64,000 bases of DNA. Source: Prorocentrum cordatum. Taxonomy: Eukaryota; Sar; Dinophyceae; Prorocentrales; Prorocentraceae. This document shows positions 42,854 through 53,648 of the stretch, one piece after another. The position numbers and the translations under genes were made by a program. Within the stretch, counting starts at the first letter, position 1. The number at the start of each line of letters is the position of its first letter. Location: positions 1-64,000 of the forward strand of contig CAUYUJ010016479.1 in NCBI GenBank assembly GCA_963575745.1, written 5' to 3'. The notes under the pieces are model-generated. The model did not search any database and had not been told where the DNA came from. It saw nothing but the letters and a program-made list of their open reading frames with translations.

Positions 42854-43503
42854 TCATTTAAGACTGGTAAGCAAGGGCCCCTCAATAACCCCATTCAACA
42901 GCTCGTTCAGAGCACGTTGAAACAGAAGCTGTTCCTGGCGTGTTTTTTTTTGGTTTGGATTTTCAGCACCCCTCCAATCCTTCACCCTCCCCTTGAACTC
43001 TACAAGCGACGGTCTTAACTGACCGGAACGAGTGGAAGATGCTGTCGTGGGACGGGTATCCTCGTTCGTGGCACAAGGAGCTGGGGTACGCTGCAACTGC
43101 ATGATCTGCAACCGCTGTTCCTCCACTCCCTGTGCGATTTCGTCAACGCCCCTGCAAGTCTCGGCAAATTCTGTTCAACCTCATCAATGCGATTATTGAG
43201 TTTCATGCCGAGGCCGTTGATCGCATCAGTCTGTTCCGAGAATCCTGAAACCATGTTTTCACCCAAACCGTTCATACTGTCTGCAAGTTCGGAGATAGCA
43301 TTCGCCACCGTGGCCTCCAGACCCTCGAGAGTCTGGACCTTGATCTTCTTGGACTCCTGTTCATCATTCTCATCCATCCTGAAGGTCGGGGGTACTGCTG
43401 CCGCCGCCGTCATGATATCTGCTGGTGCAGTCCAGCGCTCACAGAACTGCCGATCCGCATCCTCTCTGGGTCGCTTCTCACGCGCAGCACAAGACGTATC
43501 CAA
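42854..43503 (-). pseudogene. LINE ORF1-like protein with coiled coil
   Basis: A minus frame from about 43503 starts basic (REKRPREDADRQ). A heptad-like helix follows (LEATVANAISELADSMNGLG, then DAINGLGMKLNNRIDEVEQ), typical of a trimerising LINE ORF1 coiled coil. A frameshift near 43160 leads to ETCRGVDEIAQGVEEQRLQI and QEQLLFQRALNELLNGVIEG, ending with TGA at 42856-42854. The following 42850-42575 segment is in the same frame, so the stop may be a mutation. There is no recognisable RNA-binding finger. Confidence 0.6.
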
Positions 43504-44035
43504 ATGAGATCTGAAGTTAAACGCAGAAGCAAATCAAACAGTCGGGGACAAATCAGAATCTTCCTCACCTTCAAGGATACAGTCTCCAGTCGAGTCTCTT
43601 CGAATTCCCACCGTCCACAACGGCTCAAACAACTCCGCTCCGAATGCGAATTGGTCCTCCTGGCTTCCCCAATATGGAACGGCGCTGACAAAATGGCACG
43701 ACCACAAACAGACAGGGCACAAACAAGCCACAGTGTGCTCAATAGGCGGAACCAAAGACACCCGTCGGCACAATGCCGCTCGGGACGAGGGGGCCCCAGC
43801 GGTGAGACCAGGCTGGACGGGAGCTAAGCTCCACTCAACCAGGCTGCCGCCGGGGACCTCCTAAAGCTTGAGCTTACCGCCATGGACCTCCTAGAGTTCT
43901 GGGGAGCTCACGGTGCCGGGCCTGGTCCAGTAGTCTGGTTCAGCGTACTTCTTGCGGCAGTGGCAGTGGTGGCTCATGTAGTATCATGTAGTGACAAGAG
44001 TTCGAGGGATCGGGGATCCTGTTTACGAGCGTTTG
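43504..44035. other. spacer, no firm gene
   Basis: Contains short minus ORFs (43534-43773) of mixed quality, and at 43810-43920 the echo GACCTCCTAAAGCTTGAGCT / GACCTCCTAGAGTTC. No family is recognised. Confidence 0.4.
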
Positions 44036-44726
44036 CTAGCTATCGCCGCCCATGGCCTTGGCAACGTGCTCGTGCGCACTGGCAGAGCCGATCCTCTGGA
44101 AGGTGGGGACGTCGCAACTGTTGTGCGCGATGACGTGGCCGCCCGAAAACCAGATGGTGCCGTCGGGGTCCTTGACCATAGGAGACAGGTTCTCCTTAGG
44201 GGTGACTCTCGGGGCCACTTCCCTTCATGCACCTCGTGACAATCTCCATCGCCTTGATCGCCTCGCCCTGCGGGCGGCAACGTGAACCACTCGCCCGCGT
44301 GTCGGCCAAGCTCCTGTCCGAAGGGTCGCATGGAGCTCCGTTGCCGCTCGCGCTCGCCTCTCCCATGCCGCCGCCCGCGTCGGTCTCACCCGCCACCTTT
44401 CTGCGCGTTGGTGGGAACGACACGGGTTCCGGCACCGCAAGCGCCAAGGATTCCTTCTCACTAGGAGGAGTCGGCTTGGAGGGGGAGGCGGGCGCGGGGG
44501 AGTCGCCAACGACCGCGCCGATTCCAGTGCGGCCCGCTGCCCCTGCCCAGAATTCCCAGAAATCCTCTGGGCCTACTCGGCCCCGCAGTCGGCGCCGGCG
44601 TCGCGACGCCCGCGAATACCCGCATCGCCTTCGCCCGCCTCCCGCGCGCGCGCCTACCCCTGCAAACCCACTCCTCCTACGTCTCACTGACACGCCGCAG
44701 AGCAGCGTCGAGGGCGCACGGCCCAA
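44036..44726 (-). pseudogene. minus-strand pseudogene, possibly leader-tagged
   Basis: The minus frame from 44726 begins Arg/Gly-rich, becomes Ser/Pro-rich (DSPAPASPSKPTPPSEKESL) and reaches EAIKAMEIVTRCMKGS. Near 44210 the frame changes to that of 44218-44036, reading KENLSPMVKDPDGTIWFSGG and HVIAHNSCDVPTFQRIGSAS, closed by a stop at 44036. Forty-five bases upstream is a degraded leader-like sequence (44790-44771). Together these suggest a retroposed cDNA that has since shifted frame. No family is recognised. Confidence 0.45.
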
Positions 44727-44770
44727 GGGCCAACTTCAGCGCCCAATCGTTGTTCTGAAACGGCCGAGCG

Positions 44771-44790
44771 CCTGAGCCAAAATAGCATCA
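44771..44790 (-). other. degraded spliced-leader-like sequence
   Basis: The minus strand reads TGATGCTATTTTGGCTCAGG, matching 15 of the last 20 leader bases, with the 3' core ATTTTGGCTCA intact. It shares the CAGG ending with the better copy at 9896-9917. Its position just upstream of a minus ORF supports it. Confidence 0.5.
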
Positions 44791-45530
44791 TATGTCAGGA
44801 GGTTGAAAAAGATACGCTCACGTGTTGGCACACGGAGGCTCCGCTTCCCCCATCCATCTCCCTTGTTCCGGGCAGAGTGACAATCGGTTTTGGGGGTGGG
44901 GAGGTTGACGTGTCAAACCTGCGGGCCCCCTTTTTACCAATATGTAGTCGGCATGACACGCAGGCGTCCCAGCGAGAAGCTACCAAGGGGGTCTGATACA
45001 GGCCCGTTCGCGACCAGACCCCCTGGACCTCTCAAGCTAAGTGGGCGCTTGGGGAAGGAGATAGGAAAACACGTGTCTCTCATCAGGGCCCCATGGCCGT
45101 CGCGATGTAACATGATACAGGCCCATTCGCGCCCAGATCTTCAGAACTTCTCAAAAAGAGTGGCCCCTCTGTCCACTTTCAGAGCCCAACGACCATCGCG
45201 ACGTAGCATGCACTGCGCTTGGGCATCCCAAGGAGTAGCGACCAATGGAGGGGGTATGACACGGGCCCATTCACGCCAAGATGATCGAGGATCTCTAAAT
45301 CAGAAAAATCCGCTTGGGGGGGGGCGGCGGGTATACGTGTGCCTGCTTCAAGGCCCAGCGGCCGTCGCGATGAAGCAAGTGTGGCACTCGCGCATCCCAA
45401 CGGGGAACCGTTAGGGGTTATGACACGGCTCGTTACGGCCCAGATCGCGGGGACCTCTCAAGCGAGACGCCTGTTCACCGATGGCAGACATGGCATTTGA
45501 GAATTCAAAGGTAGAACCGCCAGGGGAGGC
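44791..45530 (+). repeat. degenerate repeat with GATACAGGCCCGTTCGCG units
   Basis: Related starts at about 44993 (GATACAGGCCCGTTCGCG), 45113 (GATACAGGCCCATTCGCG), 45258 (GACACGGGCCCATTCACG) and 45421 (GACACGGCTCGTTACGG) give spacings of 115-165 bp. Units also share CCGTCGCGATG and CCTCTCAAG. No gene. Confidence 0.7.
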
Positions 45531-45984
45531 GCACTCATGCCCACACTCACTCACATTCAGAGCTTTCGCACTCAGTCACGCAGATCTGATCATGCACACA
45601 TAGGACATTTGCGTCACATGTTTTGTATGTGTCTTCAGACCGTCTTCGGCATGGTCTTTGGTATGTGCTTTTCCAATCGGATCGTATTCGGCCACTCGTC
45701 TTCGGCCGACTCGAAGGTCGCCGCGTCGCCTGGCCCGCACCTGCATCCTCCTGCATGGTCACCAATCCCCTCGCTTGCTTGTACTTCAGTGGTCTTTCTA
45801 GCCTCTGAAAAGAAGATTCGTCACACTCCCGCCCGTTGCCGGCCCGCTGCGAGCCGTTGCAGATTGGGTGGGTGCCTGGAGGATTCGCCACGTTCCCGCC
45901 CACTGCCGCTAGTTGCCACTCGTTGCCAGCCGGTTGCCGCCCGTTGTCGCCTGTGGGCAGGCGACCGCGCGGAAGGCTTGGCAG
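45531..45984. other. mixed sequence and CCGTTGCCGG repeats
   Basis: From 45825 to 45950 short degenerate units around CCCGTTGCCGGCC lead into the satellite. Nothing is recognised in 45531-45820. Confidence 0.55.
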
Positions 45985-48962
45985 TGCTGGGCAGTGCTTG
46001 GCATTGCCTGACATTGCTTGGCATTGCCTGGCACTGCTGGGCATTGCTTGGCAATGCTGGGCATTGCTTGGCGTTGCGAGGCAGTGCTGGGCATTGCTGG
46101 GCATTGCTTGGCACTGCCTGGCATTGCTTGGCATTGCTTGGCATTGCTGGGCATTGCTTGGCATTGCTTGGCATTGCTTGGCAGTGCTTGGCATTGCTGG
46201 GCAGTCCTTGGCATTGCTGGGCATTGCTTGGCTTTGCTTGGCGTTGCTTGGCATTGCTGTGCATTGTGCTGGGCATTGCTCGGCATCGCTGGGCATTGCT
46301 GGGCATTGCTGGGCATTCCTGGGCATTGCTGGGCATTGCTTGGCATTGCTTGGCAGTGCTTGGCATTGCTGGGCATTGCTTGGCACTGCTTGGCAGTGCT
46401 TGGCACTGCTTGGCATTGCTTGGCATTACATGGCATTGCTTGGCATTGCTTGGCAGTGCTTCCCATTGCTGGCCTTGCTTGGCATTTCTGGGCACTGCTT
46501 GGCAGTGCTTGGCATTGCTGGGCATTGCTGGGCATTGCTTGGCACTGCTGGGCACTGCTTGGCATTGCTTGGCATTGCTGGACATTGCTGGGCATTGCTT
46601 GGCATTGCTGGGCATTGCTTGGTATTTCTTGGCATTGCTCGGCGTTGCTTGCCATTGCTTGGCATTGCTGGGCATTGCTTGGCATTGCTTGGCATTGTTT
46701 GGCATCTCTTGGCGTCGCTTGGCATTGCTTGGCATTGCTAGGCATTGCTTGGCATTGCTTGCCATTGCTTGGCGCTGCTCGGCATTACCTGGCATTATTT
46801 TGCATTGATTTGCGTCGCTTGGCATTGCTTGGCATTGCTTGGCGTTGCTTGGCATTGCTTTACATTGTTTGGCATTGCTTAGCATTGCGAAGAATGGGAG
46901 GTACCGGGGGCGAGGAACCCGAGGAACCCGGGGAACCCGAGGAACCAGTGGCGGGGAACCCGAGGAACCTTCAGGAAACGAGCAAAAAAACAATAGGAGG
47001 CGCAGGAGGCGGGGACCCCGAGGAACCTCCGGGAAACGGGCAAAGTAACACCAGGAGGCACCACCCTTTAAGCAAGTAACGACCCCTTAGGCAAGCCAAA
47101 TTGGGGAATGTATCTGACGCGACCCCAATTAGGGGAACGTTTCCTAAGCGGCGTTGCCTAGAAACGCATCGCATTGCAGTGCTCTGCTTTGCATGGTGTT
47201 GCACTGCTTGGCATTGCTTGGCATTGCTTTGCATTACATGGTGTTGCTTGGCATTGCATGACAATGCTTGGCATTGCTGGGCATTGCTTTGCATTTCATT
47301 TTATTGTTTGGCGTTGCTTAGCATTACTGGCATTGCTGGTAAGTGCTAGGCGCTAGGCATTGCTGGGCATTGCTGGGAACTGCTTGGCACGGCTGGGCAT
47401 TGCTTGGCAATGCTTGGCATTGCTTGGCGTTGCTTGCCATTGCTTGGCATTGCTTGGCATTGCTTGGCATTGCTTGGCATTGCTTGGCAATGCTTCAGAT
47501 TGCTTGGCATTGCTTGGCATTTACTTAGCACTGCTGAGAATAGGAGGCACCGGGGTCGAGGAACCCGAGGAACCCGGGGAACCCGAGGAACCAGTGGCGG
47601 GAACCCGAGGAACCAGAGGAACCTCCAGGAAACGAGCAAAGTAACAACAGGAGGCACAAAGGGCGGAGAACCCGAGGAACCTCCGGGAAACGGGCAAAGT
47701 AACACCAGGAGGCACCAACCTTTAACCAAGTAAGGACACCTTAGGCAAGCCAAATTGGGGAATGAACCTGACGCGACCACAATTAGGGGAACGCTTCCTA
47801 AGCGGCGTTGCTGGAAAATGCTTTGCATTGCGTTGCTTTGCATTGCATGGTGTTGCACTGCTTGGCATTGCTTTGCATTGCTTGGTGTTGCTTGGCATTG
47901 CTTGACAATGCTTGGCATTGCTGGGCATTGCTTTGCATTTCATTTGATTGCTTGGCGCTGCTTAGCATTCTTGGCATTGCTTGGCATTGCTGGGCAGTGC
48001 TGGGCATTACTGGGCATTTCTGTGCATTGCTCGGCTCTGCTTGGCGTTGCTTGGCATTGCTGGGCATTGATTTGCATCGCTTGGCATTTCTTGGCAATGC
48101 TTGGTGTTGCTTGGCGTTGCTTCACATTGCTTGGCATTGCTTCACACCGCTAAGACTAGGAGGCACTGGGGGCGGGGAACCCGAGGAACCCGGGGAACCC
48201 GAGGAACCAGTGGCGGGGAACCCAAATAACCTGGGGAACCCGAGGAACCTCCAGGAAACGGGCAAAGTAACAATAGGAGGTACAGGGGCCGGGGAACCCG
48301 AGGAACCCGAGGAACCTCCAGGAAACGGGAAGTAAACTTAGGAGGCACCAACCTTTAACCAAGTAGGAACCCCTTAGGCAAACCTAATCGGGGAATGAAC
48401 ATGGCACGATCCCAACTAGGGGAACGCTCCCTTTAGAAATGCTTGGCATTGTATTGCTATGCTTTGCGTTGTGGTGCATTGCTTGCCATTGCTTTGCACT
48501 GCTTGGTGTTGCGTTACATTGCTTGACAATGCTTGGCATTGCTTTGAATTGCTGGGCGTTGCTTGGTATTGATTTGCATCGCTTGGCATTGCTTGGCGCT
48601 GCTTGGCGTTGCGTGGCATTACTCAGCGTCTCTTCGCATTGCTTGGCATTGTCTGGGGTTGCTGGGCGTTGCATGGCGTTGCTAGGCACTTTTTTGGCGT
48701 TGCGTTGCGCTGCTTTGATCTGCTTGGCGTTGCTTGGCGTTGCTTGACATTGCCTGACGTTGCCTGGCATTGCTGGGAACCAACAACCAGGGTGAGGAAC
48801 CCGAGGAACCCGAAGAACCTCTGAGGAACTGGCATTGTAACAATAGAAAGCACCGGGGGCGAGGAACCCGAGGAACTTCTGGGAAACGGGCAACGTAACA
48901 ATAGGAGGCACCGGGGGCGGGAAACCCGAGGAACTCGAGAAACCCAGGAACCTCCGAGCTGC
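45985..48962 (+). repeat. compound satellite: 10-bp arrays, GGAACCCGA arrays and linker
   Basis: Arrays of GGCATTGCTT/GGCATTGCTG (10 bp) lie at 45985-46890, 47165-47530, 47815-48150 and 48432-48780. Each is followed by a block of GGAACCCGAGGAACC units (starts about 46889, 47535, 48155, 48785). The first three then have a conserved linker with TTAGGCAAGC, AATTGGGGAATG and TAGGGGAACG. The higher-order period is 620-646 bp, with four copies, the last truncated. The 353- to 423-codon ORFs are the 10-bp repeat read in 10-residue periods. Confidence 0.95.
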
Positions 48963-48967
48963 GGGCA

Positions 48968-49480
48968 AATCCCACCAGCTCTCTGGGCGCAGGTGGTCTA
49001 ATGAGATTCCTCTTCCCTCTTCCCCCCCCAAAAAAAACCTTCTTCCCATACGGGGAGGGTTCACCCCTCCCCCTGCCCTACCCCGTCCCCAGGACTTTAT
49101 TGGGGGGTTTCGCGAAGTGTCCGGGGGTCCAAAACGGCCTCGGCGAGGAAGCCCAAATCATTGGTTTTACCTACGTTTTGGCCCCATTTTGGCCTCTTGG
49201 GGGGGGGGGGGGGGGGGGCTGCACGTTAGACCATCTCCTCCTTTGATCGATGGCCGTCAAGATGGCCCCAAGAGGCCTTCCAGGGCTCCCAAGAGGGCCC
49301 CAAGAGAGCCCCAAGAGGGCCCCAAGAGGACTGCAAGACCACTAAAATAGCCCCAAAAGAGCTCCAATATCCGCCCAAAGAGCCCCAGGAGAGCTCCAAG
49401 AGGCGATTTGGAGGGCTCCTGGGAAGGGGCCGAAATCGAGGACCCTTGATCGATGCTCTCCTAGATGGCCCCAACAAGCC
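48968..49480 (+). repeat. large block repeat, distant copy IV
   Basis: Head AATCCCACCAGCTCTCTGGG is followed by the same order as units I-III: CGGGGAGGG motif, AACGGCCTCGGCGAGGAAG, ATTGGTTTTAC, TTTGATCGATGG and a CCAAGAGGC-type array. A G20-type run (about 49200-49218) replaces part of the middle. Confidence 0.82.
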
Positions 49481-49860
49481 TTCCAGGGCACCAGCCGCAG
49501 CACCAGCAGAGGCAGCAACAACATCAGCAGCACCAGCAGCAGCACCACCACCAGCTGATGGCTGAGAAATCCCACCAGCCCTTTGGGCGACAGGTGGTCT
49601 GAGGGATCATGAGGAAGACATAAAGCGGAAGCGCTCCTCCTCCTCTTCCTCCTCCTCTTCCCGTCGCCCCCACGCGGCCCCCAGGGATGGCCCGAAGAGG
49701 CCTTCCAAAGCCACCCCCTTGCTCCCAGAGATCTCTCGATTCATCCTGATTGCTCGCTTCGTTTCCCTAGATGTGTCCCTTCGTCCCTTTTCCCGTCAGC
49801 TCTCGTGGGCAGGGCTTCTGAATGGGCTGGTGGGAATACATTTTGGTCGCAGCTGCAGGC
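49481..49860. repeat. CAG/CAC repeat and second head motif
   Basis: CAGCAGCACCAGCAG repeats (49493-49556) are followed by a further AATCCCACCAGCCCTTTGGG at 49568, then CT-rich and mixed sequence without a gene. Confidence 0.7.
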
Positions 49861-51930
49861 GACCGCGCCGACAGAGTCAGTAGAGTAGCACGGGCCGCGA
49901 GCATCCTAATTGCCGGCGCGCGCGCCGAGCAAGCAGACTAAACCTGCCGCCGAGGGCCGAGGGAAGCTGCGCCGGGGCTGGGCTGCGCCGAGGGGTGGAA
50001 GCTGCCAGCTGCGGAGGCGGCTGGGAAATTGCAACGTGCGAGTACCGTGGGAGCGAGATCACCAGGCACGGGAATTAATCCTTGTCGCCGCCAGGCGCGA
50101 GAGGACAGGGAGGCAGACCGCTGGCGCCAGGTGACACGCCAGGCTCATCCCAGGGGCCAGCGGACGACCAAAGCCAGGGAAGTGCATGCACTGCCGGAAC
50201 TGGTCAGAACGCGCCGACCTGACCGCCAGGGCACACTCGGAACCACGGAGCGGAGAGAGTGCACGGCCAGGTGACGGGCGCCTCCACCACTGCTGAGGAG
50301 GACGAAGCCCAGCGACAATGGCGGAGTCATGGCCAGACACGGCCAAGCCGGGCGGTTTCTGGGGACCAGGGCCCTGAGGAGTGCAAGCACATGCGCCGGA
50401 GCTGGTCGAGACGCGTGAATCGAAGACGTCACGCGAGGGCCAGTGCCAGGGAAACCACGCCAGGCCGTGGCGGGGTCCGGGCAAAGACCAGAACGACCAA
50501 ACACGGCCAAACCGACCGGTGTCTGGGGACCAGGGGCCAACGTGAACGCACGTGAACAGGGGCTGTTCAAAACGCGTGGGTCGCTGACGTCACGAAAGGG
50601 CCAGGGCCCAGGAAACCGCGCCAGGCCGTGGCGGGGTCCAGGCAAAGACCAGAGTGAGAACAGTACTGAGACGGCCAGGGCCGTAAGGCACGTTGCGTCC
50701 CGCCCCAGCGGAGACAGCGCGCCCGGCATTGGCGGCGACTGGGAGCCAGGTCCCCAAGGGCGGGGAGGCCGAGCCAGTGGCCGAGCAGGGGCCGAGGCGG
50801 CCCAGGGGGCCGAAGCCGAGGGACCGGGTCAGGCCATGACAAGGTCCAGGCGTCGGTCAGAACGCAACCCACTACAGCGGCCATGGCCGATAGGCGCGCT
50901 GAACCCGCCCCAGCGGGTTCCGCGAGCCCGGTATTGACGGTGCCCGGGGGGCACCTCAAGGGCGAGGGACCTTGCCGGGCGCCGTGAAGCTTCTCGCCAC
51001 GCGACCCAGGGCTGCCAGTGGGCCAGTGGGGGCTGAAGGCCACTGCCGCCATGTGAGGTGAGAGCTGGCATAGCATGCGGTCGATGACAGGCGTGGTGCG
51101 AGCAGTGCTCAGCACCGTGTCAACGGCATCTGTCCCCCGTCCGCACACCGTGCCGCATGGGGCAGCGCCGGGGCCATGCCCACTTGTGCACGGGGGGCCG
51201 ACCAGGCACTGTGGGCGACCTCGGCCGACGGTAGCACGCTCCAGTTAAGTGACTGCTGCCGGGCCGCGGGCGAAGCAAGTGCTGAGATCGCTGCCAGGGA
51301 CGATTAACGGGCGCACGGTTGGTGTGGAGGGGGGCAGACGAGCGCGGGCATGCGGTGCGCTGCGAAAGCACCGTGCCGGCTGCATCTGCCCCCCGCCTGG
51401 GCGGCGCGCCGCTGGGGGCAGCGCCAGGGCCTGGCCCGCGCGCGTGGGAGAGGCCGCCCAGGCACTGTAGCCACCGGAGTCGTCGGCAGCATGCTCCCAC
51501 CAAGAAACTGACCAGCCTAGCGCGAAGGGGAACCCTCCAGGCCGTGGGCGAGACAATGAGCCGGGAAAGCTGCCAGGGACGACTAACGGTCGCAGGGTTG
51601 GTGAGGAGGGCGGGGAGGAGGGCGGGGCGGGAAGGCAGCCCTGGGGAGGGAAGACGTGCCCAGCCGAGGGCGCACATCTGTAGCGAGGGCTGCCAGGGAC
51701 GACTAACGGTCGCCCTGTTGGCGAAGAGAAGAGAGAAGCAGAAATGCCCGCCTGCCAGTTTCCAGGAGGGGGGGGGTGCGACCGCTGCGGCAGACGACCA
51801 CGTGTTCCTCTCCCTGAGGACTGCTGCCGTTGACGGCCCGCACTTCCTGGATCACACTCTCGAGGCTCCATGTTCCGAAGAGCGTCTCCAAGCGCGGGCG
51901 CGCCTCTGCAGCGCTCCTGACTGTCGCCGG
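49861..51930. repeat. GC-rich degenerate dispersed repeats, no gene
   Basis: Units around CCAGGCCGTGGCGGGGTCC with GCAAAGACCAG recur at about 50460 and 50620, and GGTATTGACGGTGCC near 50930, echoing 30460-30800. GCTGCCAGGGACGACTAACG recurs at about 51287, 51567 and 51690. The long ORFs on both strands are Arg/Ala/Pro-rich by composition. Confidence 0.65.
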
Positions 51931-52330
51931 GGACCTGTGTCCAGAAGGGGGGGGGCGCTCTCGAGCGCTTTTCCGGCCTCAACCGCGCTGCTGCCCGAGG
52001 GGCGCTGATAGAAGCAAGGAGCCGAAGGGGCGTCCGCCTGTATTGTCGCACTGCCAGACCTGCCCGCTGATCTTCGTGTCTGCCAGGATTGCCAGGATGC
52101 GACAAATCACAGCGTGTCTGCCAAGGCCGCCAGGGTAACGACTGACGGTCGCACTGACAGTGTGTATCGAAGAGCACCGAGTTGAGGCACACCTCCCGCA
52201 CGACTGACGGTCGCACTTTCAATGCGTATTGGAGAGCACCGAACAGGGCCCCCCCCACGTCTACAATCGGAAGCGAGCGGCACCCGCGGGGAAACTTTTT
52301 TGATTTGCGGCCCGCAAGGAAAAGTCCAGA
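51931..52330 (+). repeat. 400-bp dispersed module, copy 1
   Basis: Order: GGGGCGCTGATAG, GGGGCGTCCGCCTGT, TCGCACTGCCAGAC, GCCAGGATTGCCAGGAT, GTGTCTGCCAAGG, CGACTGACGGTCGCACT twice, GAGCACCGA, then GCGGGGAAACTTTTTTG. The same order recurs at 63530-63960 and, in part, at 62985-63290 and 61230-61290. Confidence 0.8.
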
Positions 52331-53648
52331 GGGCGGTCAGAACGAGGCTGGGGCACAGCGCGCGAGGATTAGCGCGAAACGCGCGGAATGCACACGCAAG
52401 ACGATTAGGCGAGGCGGCCACAGATGGGCAACCACAGGCCGGACCCGCAGGCGGGGCCGGGTCGGAACCCTGCCGGACTGCAGCAGAGGCGAGTCGGCCA
52501 CGGATGGGCAGACCAGGTGGGGAGGACAGAGAAGGCAAAAAACCGGACGATGAACGTGTGCCAGCGAGCGGAGGGGGGAGCAAAAGAAGGGACGGACCCG
52601 CAGGTGGGGCCGGACTGCCAGGCAAGCCACACCATCACTCACTTGGACGTCGGCCAGCCTGCACGCATCAGAGGGGAGCGCAGCCAACCTCCATGGGAGC
52701 GACCAAGAGAGCCCTGGTACCCGCGGTGAGCGTCTTGTGCATCCAGAAGGCACTCCTGTGACTGCAGCGGACGTCTTACACGGGCGCCAATCAGGTGCTG
52801 GACCGACGACCCTATCAGCCAATGCCGACAAGGCTGACCGTACTGTCACCACGCCAATGTGTAAGATGGGGAGCTGACGCCGCCGTCACACTAACGACGA
52901 CGGGGGAGCCACTGCATGCTGCCGACTCCAAAGGGTGGGCCCAGACATGGCCGAGGCCAGCGCCCGGTGAGTTCCGGCCCGCGCACGCGAGCAAAAGTAT
53001 TCCTAAAGCGGAGAGAGGGCGAGCACCTTAAGCGAGCCGTCTCGGAAGAACACGGGCCGACGCAGCGGCAAACCGACGGCGGGGTTATTTCAGCCGGCCG
53101 ATCGGGCTAAAGGCCCACGTGCACGCAGGAACTACCTCGGTGGTGGGGGGTTACCTCAGCCCCAAGAGGTAACAACAGTCCGCCCCGTGGCCCACTGCAA
53201 CGGTGAAACAAGCCAGTCGCGATCAGTCGACCGGAGTGGCCTGGTGGAGACCCGCGCCCAGTTGCCCACAGCAACTCATCCTTCTTCGGAAGTGGTGTCC
53301 CGTGGCGACGAGAAATGGGAAGATCAGCAGCCGAAAGCCGCAGACAGAGTGAAGGGGAGGGGGGCACGCAGACGAACGCCGCGCGCGGCAGCACGCGGCG
53401 ACGAGGAAAGGGGAGGTGCAGCCGATAGCCGCGGAACTGGAAAATGTGACGGGAGGTGGAGGGGGCCCCTGGCCGCAGGGCTTGGTCTGAGGTGGGAGCG
53501 TCCTAGGGGGTCCCACGTTACCGTGCCAGGCAATCCTTTACTGGGGGAGTTCACGCGTTGTCCCGGCGGCCTGACGCCGTATGCCATGGCTTCTTCTGTA
53601 TAGCTGACGTCGTCCCTAGTTGGGGACCACTTCAGGCCCTCTGTTGGT
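52331..53648. other. GC-rich stretch, no firm gene
   Basis: Small internal repeats (GGATGGGCAGACC/AGATGGGCAACC near 52420-52520). Long ORFs are compositional. The minus-strand frame just left of 53649 may hold 3' untranslated sequence of the helicase locus, but nothing marks it. Confidence 0.4.

Noticed and set aside
45537-47079. ORFs of 278-423 codons reading as repeating GIAWHCLALL or SNAKQCQAMP
   Set aside because: A 10-bp repeat read in three frames necessarily gives a 10-residue period; both strands are open.
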